Assembly: GCA_949358305.1 (NCBI GenBank)
Contig: OX442316.1
Coordinates: forward strand, 14,570,001 to 14,634,000
From: Strigamia acuminata
Lineage: Eukaryota; Arthropoda; Chilopoda; Geophilomorpha; Linotaeniidae
Reading direction: 5' to 3'
Length of the DNA: 64,000 nt
Shown here: piece by piece, positions 47,870-58,744 of the stretch
Numbering within the stretch: the stretch's first letter is position 1
How the letters are laid out: each line of letters begins with the position of its first letter
Translations under genes and position numbers: made by a program
Notes under the pieces: model-generated
Told to the model about the DNA's origin: nothing
The model's database searches: none
What the model saw: the letters and a program-made list of their open reading frames with translations, nothing else

Positions 47870-49040
47870 CTAGTTTCGCATGTGAAAGGTGTGCATTTAT
47901 TTACCCCAAACCCATAAATCGCACCTTTTACTTGAGAGTGGATATTGCGAAACATAATTGGAGATCGGCGCAACACCAACATCACGAACGGCCTCTGCGT
48001 CTGCCCAGGGGAGCGCTCACTCCACTCCACATTTTACCTTTTTCAAGTGCGCGTTACACTTTAATGACGTTCTCTTTAAATAGCAACATGGCGCTGCTAG
48101 TTAAACGCCACGTCGTACAACTGAGTTCGCGCGCCCGTGAAAAGGTTATTCACTCTCGCAAACTTCCGACGAAATGGCCTTGCGTTGCAAACCGAGGGCG
48201 ACGATCTCGACTCCACTTCTATTATTCATTTGTTCAATACCCCGTACTGTACATACAACCATCCATATGCTTCTTTCTCTCTCCACTCACTCGAGGAAGT
48301 TGCTGCAACACAATTTAATTCGCAAGCAGAAATAAATGCAACTTGAGCCATTCGGGAGGTGTTTGGACGAACTTTGACCTCTAGAACGCGATAAGGGCGA
48401 GAAATTTTTTTTTTTTTTTTTTTTAGGTTGGGTGTTTGTGTGGAGCGTCGTAGGTTGATTGTTTTAATTAATTATTTTTGTGTAATTTGTGCGCGATTTT
48501 TGTTTGCGATTGCATTTACTGGCGGAAATTGGGTTTCTTCCTGAAGCGATTTATCATTTATTGATGTAAGAATGGAAAGATGTTGGGGGATGGATTTGTG
48601 TCGCGAAATGCATTGTTGGTATTTGTTTTCACACATATTCGGCGCTTATGCAACGGCGCACGTGGGGATAAAAAACATGGAGCGCAGCATGTCAAGGTCT
48701 GCTTAATTTAATGAATTCACAGATGTTGACGCAAGTTTGTGATGAAGAGCAAGGCCTGTTGTAGATTTAATGCGAGATAAGTGATCATATTTTTAAAACG
48801 TTAATATTTTTTTTTTTTTTTATGTGAAAAGAAAGAAAGTTTAATTTTTTTGGGAATTTTTTTTTCTTCTTTTCAATGCGGAAATGAAATGTTGTTGTTG
48901 GATGACATGGTTTTTTTTTTCCGGGCATGAAATCTGTATACAAACATTGGAAACGTTTAAAATAAATGAAAGTTTTAATTGGATTAGGGAAAACATTAAG
49001 CAAAAAATTGGGGAAAAATTAAGAGCACCCCTGGTACACG
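47870..49040. other. Intergenic, no gene recognised
   Basis: A slightly GC-richer segment at about 47930-48330 contains a YY1-like core (caacatggcgctgc, about 48084). Its open frame has no recognised product. Confidence 0.3.
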
Positions 49041-49049
49041 TATAAAATG

Positions 49050-49340
49050 CATTTTTGTTCAATAAAGCTTTTTTTTTCTCCCAAAAGTGCATTTTTTTGT
49101 CTGAAAATGCTTTTTTGTGTCTGAAAATGCATTTTTTGTACTGAAAAAGTTTTTTTTGTATCTGAAAATGCTTTTTTTGTGTCTGAAAATGCATTTTTTG
49201 GTCTGAAAATATATTGTTTCACCGGGAAATGCAATCTTTTCAGTTCAAAATGAATTTATTTCTCAGAAAAATGCATTTTTTGTTGCATTTTTTGGGCTTC
49301 AAATGCATTTTTCGGCTAAAAACGGCATTTCAGCAACAAA
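49050..49340. repeat. AT-rich minisatellite, ~20-24-bp units
   Basis: Units of the type gtctgaaaatgcattttttt are repeated more than eight times with variable T-run length. Confidence 0.78.
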
Positions 49341-50142
49341 ATGTTGTGAAGTTGTCATTTCTGAATATTCATGGACCTTCTTGCCGCAATTGTTTCGGGC
49401 ACCGATGCCTTAATCCGCACCTTGGGCACATGGAAGCAAGTGGGACATCACGTTCCTAAAATTTAATTTAATTTTAATTTAATTTTATTGTTGGCAAACT
49501 TATCAACTGAAATGGAGCCCCTGGATATGCCCAGTATGCGTATATATTATATTTGATGAACGTAACGGTGTCCTCAGTCCTTATTTTGTTTGTTGTAATA
49601 TCTTAGGGCCTAACGATCCATCTGGGGATAAAAAAAATGAAACGAAAGCAATTATTTTGGTACTGTCTGCAATTTGTTTTTGTCCCGTGAAAATCCTAGT
49701 GAAAATGGAAAGATAAGCCGCGGTTTTGGTTGTTAGGCTTAAGGTTGATTTTAGTTCCCAGTAATGCCTTGCGCGAATGACGCACGAGTGAAGTCACTGA
49801 GCGTCGTTGTAATGAGGCATGACTGGATGTGGGAGAAGATCGTAAAGTAGTGTTATTGTGTTTGAAGAAAAGGTTTGGCGAGGGGAGTTTACGAGGCGCG
49901 TGTGCGGCTGTGGCGGCCACAGGTGTTCTTTTCCCGAGTGGCAATTTATTTTTTTTATACCGATATTTTTTTCATAGAGGAAAGGAGCTGTGAAAAGAAA
50001 GAACATCGGGAGTGAAATCTGTGAGAAAAAAAAATTAAGAACGGCTTCTTTAAAAAAATTAATTTTTAATGTTGCGTGGAAAGATTTGTGGGATTTGTGG
50101 GGACGGAGTTTAGCGAGATTTAGCGTCTGCGGCGGTTTTAGT

Positions 50143-50288
50143 CGTGGACAAAAAATACTTTCCTTCAGTTTAGCTGTTTTAAGTTTATCCATCATTATCT
50201 GCGGGGTCTATCTTTTAATACTGTTGCTAGGGCAAGACGAGAGATCGGGTCAAGATTGATGTCATTGAATCTCAATGGATTTTTATGC
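50143..50288 (+). repeat. Direct repeat, copy 1 (~146 bp)
   Basis: It is highly similar to 51180-51323 in the same orientation, starting at cgtggacaaaaaa and ending at ggatttttatgc. The copies differ by scattered substitutions and a two-base length change. They flank the mariner-like MITE. Confidence 0.9.
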
Positions 50289-50509
50289 CACCTGGTAGAT
50301 AAAATTAAAACAGATAAACTGAAGCGAAGTATTTTTGTCTACGACTGTACAATTTGTACGTCAAATACGAACGAGTTGTTCGAAGTTTGGCAAAGGTGTA
50401 CAAGGTGGAAAAATATGTTTAGTCTTATTTTTTTTATTAGAAATTAATAAAGGTACATATTAGGCAAAATTTTTATTCTTACTTTGAAAAGTACAACAGC
50501 TGTGATGTA

Positions 50510-51069
50510 CAGGGTGTATCAGAATTCATGTTACACAGAAATAGGGGGTTTAGATGGGGACCAGGAGATCAAGTTTCCACTAATCAAAAATTCCAAAAAA
50601 AAATTTCCCACTTAGTCACAGCCCCCAAAACAATGGAAAATTTCAAATATCGTATGTAACGCATATCGCTCACGTTTGCCAGGTTAAAGCGCAATTCTCA
50701 AATAAAAACATTCAAACTGATCATTTTAACGTTAAAGAATCACAAAAAAACCCCAAAGAGGTCACAGATAACCCGCAGATCTTTAATTGAGTCAGAATGA
50801 ATTTATACTGTCACTACGAGCTGTGCATTGATGCACAAGAGCATCTCTTGTAATAAACTTCTGCGGTTGGCTACCGATTGTGTGTTTTTATTTGATAATT
50901 GCGCTCTAACCTGGCAAACGTGGGGCGTGATATTTGAAATCTTCCATTGTTTTGGGGGCTGTGACTAAGTGGGAAATTTTTTTTGGAATTTTTGATTAGT
51001 GGAAATGTGATCTCCTGGTCCCCCTCTATACCCCCTATTTCTGTGTAACATGAATTCTGATACACCCTG
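50510..51069. mobile_element. Mariner-like foldback MITE, 560 bp with ~190-200-bp arms
   Basis: Both ends read CAGGGTGTATCAGAATTC inward and both are flanked by TA (50508-50509 and 51070-51071), as expected for Tc1/mariner insertion. The inverted arms span 50510-50710 and 50883-51069 and are highly similar. The left arm has an extra stretch of about 14 bp near 50653-50667. The loop of about 170 bp is non-coding. There is no transposase. Confidence 0.9.
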
Positions 51070-51179
51070 TATAGTGCAAACATGCGAACAAACTTCTGTG
51101 ATGCTGCGAAGTTTGCCGTTTTTTATCTCTGAAAGTTCGTAACTCAAATGTTCGTATGTAGGGTAACTCACTGTACATT

Positions 51180-51323
51180 CGTGGACAAAAAACTTCCCTT
51201 CAATTTAGCTGTTTTAAGTTTATCTATCATTATTTGCTTGGTCTATCTTTTAATACCGTTGTTAGGGCAAGACGAGAGACCGGGTCAAGATTGATGTCAT
51301 TGAATCTCAATGGATTTTTATGC
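51180..51323 (+). repeat. Direct repeat, copy 2 (~144 bp)
   Basis: This is the partner of 50143-50288. It is preceded by a sequence (about 51130-51178, gttcgtaactcaaatgttcg with gggtaactcactgta) that looks like the end of another pogo/Tigger-type element. Confidence 0.9.
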
Positions 51324-54300
51324 AATAGTCTAATGAATATGACGCATTGCTCCATGAGCAAGAAAGTAGTGACGTAATAGTAACCTGGCGACAAATCACT
51401 TCATGACGAGCGAACTGTTGTCACTATTTCGTAGGTTGTTGCCCCGAAGTGAGTATACTCACTTGCTAAAACGAAAAAACTGTGTTTTCATGCCAAATCT
51501 TAACTGAAATCAACTCAATACTGCTTGATCTCAACTTAGTGAGTCTTTTGAATCATTTTATACAAACTTTAATTGACAATTTGTCCAATTAAGAAGATTG
51601 CCGAAGGTTGAGACCAATTGCTCAGCACTGCTGTTTAGGGTGGTTTCCAGTAGGCCTAAAGGTGAAGGGTTTACTTGCAAGTTCAGGGGTCAGGAGTATC
51701 ACTCACATTTGTTTAATCCAATCGGAGGGTGCAGGAATTGCTGAATGCAACTGATTTTCATTTTATTGTGCAGCTGATGGGCTTAATGCTTATTTGAAAA
51801 TGCATAAAAGTAATAAAAATTAAAGAGAAAGCAGATGTTTTTGCGCAAATCGATTTTTCTTAGCCCTACGCTGCTATTTGTTTGCTTGGAATTGAGGGAT
51901 TTAACTATGGGTTTTTACCGTGTTAAGGAAGTTGCAAATGTCATTTGAATATTGCGTAGGTTGGCATTAAAAGAAACATGTAACAGCAGTGATGAAACAA
52001 TTTGGATTAATTATTAAGCAAAGTTAATAACTACCTACCATATAGTCGTAAAGTTTGATGATTCTATATGAGTAAATCCTCAAGTTATAGCGCCATTCTG
52101 AGTACAGTTTGCAAAAGGTAAATTTTTTTCTTATAAAAACCTACAATGCGGTAGTTTGTTTTCACTATTTATACGTCACTCAACTAAAATGGAAATGAAG
52201 CAGCATTAGGCCTAGATGTTTGGATGGTTTACCTGCTGGAAATCTCAATTGTTTCTCATCGTTGGCTGTTTCTACGGCAGGAAAATCTGCCAGTTGACCA
52301 GCTCAGTTGTGGTTTTCCCAGTTCTTGGTGCAAACACAAGGTTGGAGATTTAACTCCTTTTTGAGAATTGCTTGAAATTACTGTTATTTCTTACTTACTG
52401 TGTTTATTATCCTATTTTATTGTAATTTGGGTCCTCAAGAAAGTCGTCCGACAGATTGCAAAGGAGGTTATCGTAAGTTTGGCAGCGAACAAAGTGCAGA
52501 AACAAATATTGCTTCGTTACACCCTTCACTTGTTCTTTTTTACTGTGTATACTGACCAGTTCCAGGTATACTTTTCTTATGAAATTGTGCAAGAATTGTG
52601 AGCAAGTTTGTATACAGATTTGAAGTTATCTGACAAACGTTCAGTATTATTTACTTTTATTGCCGATAGTCTGTAAAAATGGAAACTCTCGATACAGTTT
52701 GGGGGTTGTTGATAAACGGATCAAGTCATGTTGCATATGAGGCGATAACTTGAGAAGTGACTCGAAGTAAATCGATTATTTCGATCATTTCTTGATTGTG
52801 CTAACTGTTTGTACTGAAATATAAATGTGCCATAAATATGGCAATTTCCTCGCAAACAAATTATATAAAAAAAAAATAATGGACACACTTTGAACGCCGA
52901 TAATGCCGAAATAAATACCAAACCGGACGACTTCGGACTTGAACACAATGGTTAGATTGGTTAAATCACCTGTATAATGGGACAGTAGAAATGTGCACCG
53001 AGCGAATCAGTCGCATTCATGCATTACCAATGCACCTGCAGGAAAGGAAAAATTCAATTTGGAAAAATAATTTACGACTTTGTTTATAATAGCAGTTTCT
53101 TGGGTAACTTGTTTAAATTTAAATATCTGGGGCAATTATGTTCGCTTCACTGTGGTGGACGTGGGTTCGATGACGTCGCTCGACGTTATCACTAATTCAT
53201 ATATCGGGCAAGGGAGGAGACGTGAGGCGAACTTGGAATCGATCGACCTACAAAACAAGAAACTATACACGTGCGCGCCAGTGTTAACCCATTTCTTTTT
53301 CTTAAGCCTTTTTTTTTTTTTTTCGTCTGTCGTAACATTTTTATTTTTTTGTTCCATTCGGCTTGATACGCGATCTTTATGTGATTATACTGGAGGTCAT
53401 TTTCTCAAGGTTCCATCTGGTGATGGCAATGTATGTGGGTGGGAAGTAAAGGCAATAAAGCACTACCGTTGTCAGTTAGTGGGGGTTTTTTTCGTGTTTT
53501 TTTTTGCGGTTTTTGCGGTTTATTGTGTTATATTTTATTCATCTGGATATGGTAATTGTTTTTTTACTTGTTTGGACATTTGTACGTGACATTTGTTTAG
53601 TTTTCTGTGCTCGTTGATCGATTTCCGGAGCTTTTATTTGAAATTTACTCAAACTGAAACTGCCCAGTCATGGGAGCTATTTTAAGTTATATTGACGACT
53701 GATTTTGTCGATTTGTTTCGCAAGTTTCTCCAGAAATTCGTTTTTTATTGAGTAAAAAAATTGTGGAATAAAATTTTAAATTTTAAATTTTTTTTTTATT
53801 TGGGGGGGGAGGGATAAAAAATTCAATGGAAAGAAATGGCTTAATTGGATCCATTTTTGTAAGGTTGTGTGTACTCTTTTTGGTTCGTGTTTGTGTTTGT
53901 TTTTGTACGGTTCCAAATTTGATTTGTATTGATCCTCTTGTTCGGGTTTTAGTGGTCTCTGCTGTTTGGTTTTGGGTTTTGGGATTTTGATTTAAGATTG
54001 AGCTGTTGTTTTGATTGCTTCGAAAAACGCAGAAATGCACAGAAATAGATTTTTATTTATGTTGTGTAACCGTTTTAGAGAAATTAATTTATTTTACTCG
54101 AAGAGTTTTATTTTAAGGTTTCGCGAGTCGAACAGCAGAAAATTGGAAATCAGGAAATATGTATGCGCATTCACAGACTTATTTAGACTAAATAACTTAT
54201 TTAAACTGCCCATCTTGATGTAACTTTACACCTTTAAACACCTATATTTCTCCTAGTATACTGTAAAAATATTTTACAATATACTGCATTCCAAAATGTA

Positions 54301-57165
54301 TAGCATTTCGCGGAGTTAAGTTCGTATTTGTACATCAAATAATGATGCATTTTGTAATACAATTTAACTACAAGTTAAACGCGCGTAGTTTTTGTTTGTT
54401 TAGTCATTTTTACGACTAAATGTTAGTCAAGTGGTGCAATTTCGAGCCATCTGGCCGACTAATTTTATTGGAACTTTCAATTCCGATTAAAACGTTCACT
54501 TAACATGTGGCAAAAGAATGGCAGCGTTGACCAATTTACCAATTATTTATTTGTTTATTTTTGTTTTTATTTTTAAATTACTGCACAGTTCAACATGAAA
54601 ACCTAGACAGCCAAAATGCAAAATAATTATTTATTTATTCATTCATTTATTTATATTTTTCGTCCAAAAAAAAATAAAATTAAAAGAAATTGAATATTCG
54701 AAATTCCAATAATTCTTTTGGAGCAAAAAGAGAAATTCCTTCGTGGAGATGAAGCGACAAAGAAAAGCAGCAGTGATTAGGTTTTAAGGGAATAGATTTA
54801 CAACAAGGTCTACTCGAGGTCCTGAGGGGTGCATCAAGAGCCCGCACAAACACTCTTGGGTGTGCTGTGGACCTTTTCAGCACAAGCTTGGGGTTTCGAA
54901 ACCCATTTTTAACCGACAGGGGGAAGGAAATTGATCGAATCAACAACTTTTTACCCCAAAAAAAAAAATTTACGCTCCAAAATAATAAAAAACCACAAAA
55001 AACACAAAAAGCCAAAAAATTAAAATTTTTAATTCACTAAAAAAATAAAAAAAATAATTGTAAATTAGTTGTAAGTGGATGTGGTGTTATTGCTCCGGCC
55101 AAGGTGTTACAACACGGCATTAATCAGTCTGGAAAACGGATCCATGCGCAGCTGGAGTTTTTAGCGATTTCGGATGTGTGGGCGGTGTTGGGTCAGTAAT
55201 GGAGACCTCCAATTACATAACCCAGTAGAAGTGCGAGCCGCAGACGTGATCTGGTGACCAATTGCACCGTGCTCATCCTCCACCTGTGGCCCTGAAGTCC
55301 GATGTCAACGTGGTGGCTCCATCATAACTTTGTCTCGCGTTTCCACTCTTATCTTGTCCATCGTCGCTGTTTCGAGGAAATTTATGGCAGGCGGCACCTC
55401 GTTCTGCCTTGCCTCTGGGCTTTGGTCGGGACATAAGTCGGACAAAGCATTTTTTAAATTAAACGAAAAATATTTACGTTTGAAGAAAAATGCGCAGTTT
55501 TGTAATTTTTTGGATTTTAGGGCCAATTTTGTGTATTAATCGATTATCTGAGTGGATAATTAGGATAAGATGATTGCTTGGTTCCATCAGTGAGGATATA
55601 CACTCTTGAAATTACCTCGGGGAACCTCCTACATAAACCTCGCGACTTAGAGGACGTATGACCTTAATCCTAAATAAGCCGTGACTTTCTTCAGATAAGA
55701 AGGGCCAAAAGTGACGCCATACAGACGAAAAATTGACTTTTTTTTCTCGTTGGGTTTTATGGGGCGGAGAGGAGGAAAATTTGGTAGATAGTTGTGGGAA
55801 TTGTGGAGGGGAATCTTGATCAAAAATTGTTTTGGCAATTGAGGTTTTCTGCAGTTCGCGCCCGGTGTATCTTGAATGTTGATGTACGAAATTCGAACTG
55901 CGCATCACGTTCTGCGCATGTGTTTAAGATGGCGATTGTCAAGCTTGTTGCACACGGAGGAAATAAAGCATTATTTTGATGTTCTGCTGTGAATTACGTT
56001 TGTCGACGAGTTTATTTATACTTTATTTTAGTATTACTAGGCTTAATGTTAGGCTTAACAAGTGGAATTGGGAATGGGATGCGTAGTATGAATTCAAATG
56101 GAATTTTTGCATTTTAATTTTTAACCGGAAATGTAAAGATGTTTAATTTTTAAAAAATTCATTGGTTTGTATGGATGGAATGAATTTTTTTTAGAGGTTT
56201 CCTGTGTGATTTAACCGCAAGGAGCCACGAAGACGTTGAAAGAAAAACTGTTGGTTGCGAGTTGCGACATGTTGGTTACGTAAAATTCAAAACAAAAAAT
56301 TGTTTGTTTGAATTAAAATTAAAATTTAAATGGAAGTTGTTTGTTGGTATTGAATTTCCAGGTTTGAATGAAAAAAAAAGAAGAAATATTTTGAAAGAAG
56401 GGGGTGGTGGGGTAGGGGTGGAATTGGAGGAAAAGGAAACAAAAAGGGCGGGAATCGGTAGAGGTCTTATTTGCATAACAAGTTTGGCGCAAGGTCCTCG
56501 TGCTCCTATAATTGTGTCGCGTCATCACGTGACTGGGGACACGACATTGGGAGAGGGAAACATGCTCCCGCCCATACGTTCCCATTACGTCATAAAGTTG
56601 ACGCGGTGCTTGATGCAACTCGAGATTTTCATAAAGGAAATATTGGGAAGCGAGTCCGCAGGGATGATTGCCGGATAATGTATTCAGATGAGTCAGGAAT
56701 TGGAAAAGAGATTTTTTTTTTTTTTTTAAAGGAGAGTTTAATTATTTAGGCCTATTTTTGAAAAGAATAAATTTTTTTTTTTTGGATTTTTTTTTTTGTT
56801 TTATTTTTTTTTTTGAAGGAAATTAAGTGATGGCAGGTGAATGTTTTAATTAATTGAGGTTGGAAAATGTGCTTTAGTGGCTCTATGTCCGTACATTGAC
56901 ATTGGGACGGGGTGCGCGGCTTTGATTTGAATATACTAATGGGCAGGTCATAAAAATTCATGTTGAATAAATTCAGGTAATGAAGATGTTGAGATTTTCT
57001 ACCTGAGCAGCAATTATCAAGAAGATTTATTCTCGTTAGTTGCGATGGGTTGGCGGTTTACAGAAGCTGTTTTTGGATCAAGGTTCAATTATTTGTATCA
57101 ATCAGAATGAGATAAACTTATATAAATCAGAAAATCACGTTAATTAGATGAGAAATCGGCAAAAA
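51324..57165. other. Intergenic or intronic DNA, no gene recognised
   Basis: This is AT-rich sequence with short unassigned open frames. The longest (53080-53589, +, 169 codons) is rich in Phe, Leu and Val from T-runs and has no recognised domain. A GC-richer part occurs at about 55080-55460 and another at about 56400-56690, which carries a TCACGTGA core at 56525-56532. Confidence 0.35.
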
Positions 57166-57169
57166 GGGT

Positions 57170-57700
57170 AAAATAAAATGCAACAAAACTGAGGAAAAGT
57201 GACAAAATTGGTAAAAAGTGACAAAAGTGATACAAAGTCACTAAAACCGATGAAAAAACACTGAAAAATGATGAAAAAGCACTGAAAAATTATGAAAATG
57301 CACTGACAAATGACGAAAAGCACTGAAGAATGATGAAAAGAACTGAAAAATGCTGAAAAAGCACTGAAGAATGATGAAAAATGATGAAAAAACACTGAAA
57401 AATGATGAAAATGCACAGACAAATGATGAAAAGCCCTGAAGAATGATGAAAAGCACTGAAAAATGCTGAAAAAGCACTGAAAAATGCTGAAAAAGCACTG
57501 AAGAATGATGAAAAATGATGAAAAAACACTGAAAAATGATAAAAATGCACAGACAAATGATGAAAAGCACTGAAGAATGATGAAAAGCACTGAAAAATGC
57601 TGAAAAAGCACTGAAAAATGATGAAAAAGCACTGAAAAATGATGAAAAAGCACTGAAAAATGATGAAAAAGCACTAAAAAGTTATGAAAACCCATTAAAA
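57170..57700. repeat. Minisatellite, 21-bp unit
   Basis: More than 20 units of the type gcactgaaaaatgatgaaaaa occur, with higher-order blocks repeating about every 130 bp (for example the cactgaagaatgatg and cacagacaaatgatg variants). The 21-bp unit keeps a minus-strand frame open for 206 codons (57764-57144). Confidence 0.92.
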
Positions 57701-58394
57701 ATGATGAAAAGTTGGCCAAAATGATTAAATGTCGACAAAAAAGCAATGTAAAAGATGTCCGCAAGTATCAGTGTTTGCGTCCTGCGTTTATAGTGGACAG
57801 AAAAATTAGCATTTTTAAGGATATTTTTATATGAGGGGGAAGTAATAGGCCTCGTGAGTACCGTAACTTTTGTCAGGAAGTTGAAAAAGAAATCTCCTTC
57901 CATCTTTCGCGCAATAAAATCTGAGCAGTTTGTATGTCGGTATAGTCTTAAAACTTGCTTTTAGCTCGGAATACAAATGATGGGGAGAGTTTTTTATTTT
58001 TTTATTTTTTGAAATTTTTTTTTTACTTTATGAATAAAGAGTTTGGAAGGCTATATGTTGATATAGGAGTGCTGCATACAAGAGAAGGATTATTATTATT
58101 CATGAGTCATCCGATCGAAAGAGATGAAGGTGATAACATCGCAGTTGTGGATGTGTTTAATAAACATTAAAAAGAAGTGTGGTGGATTTTTATTTTTTCT
58201 TTGGGTTTTTTTTGAGTGGAGATTCTTGAAAAATAAGAAGTAATTGCATATACGCTGTGTTTACATGATCAAAATTTTTTTTGCATCTTGAGGGGCTTTT
58301 CCTGGTTATTTTTCAGTCTTTTGCACGGTGTGCAAATAAGTGTCATGTTTGATTTCTAAGAAATATACACAAATTTGAACAGGAAAAAAGAACT

Positions 58395-58600
58395 TAGAGG
58401 GGGAAAACACGTGATTTTAGGAGAAAAATACGTGATTTTAAGAGAAAATACGTGATTTTAGGAGAAAAATACGTGATTTTAGGAGAAAAATACGTGATTT
58501 TAGGAGGAAAATACGTGATTTTAGGAGAAAAATTCGTGATTTTAGGAGAAAAATACGTGATTTTAGGAGAAAAATACAAAATTTTATTAAGAAAAACAAA
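58395..58600. repeat. Minisatellite, 21-bp unit
   Basis: About nine units of gagaaaaatacgtgattttag form a regular core, then decay into A-rich repeats up to about 58740. Confidence 0.92.
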
Positions 58601-58744
58601 CTTTTATTAGAAAAACACAAATTTTCAATAGTAAATAACAATTTCCAATAGTAAACACCAATTAAATAGCAATTTTCAATAGGAAAACACAAATTTTTAC
58701 CAAAAGACACAAATTTTCAATGAAAAAAAAATGTCAATGGAAAA

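Noticed and set aside
52200-52360. Short frame containing ENLPVDQLSCGFPSSWC after an acceptor-like ctacggcag
   Set aside because: Two overlapping frames are equally open and no family match or partner exon could be named.
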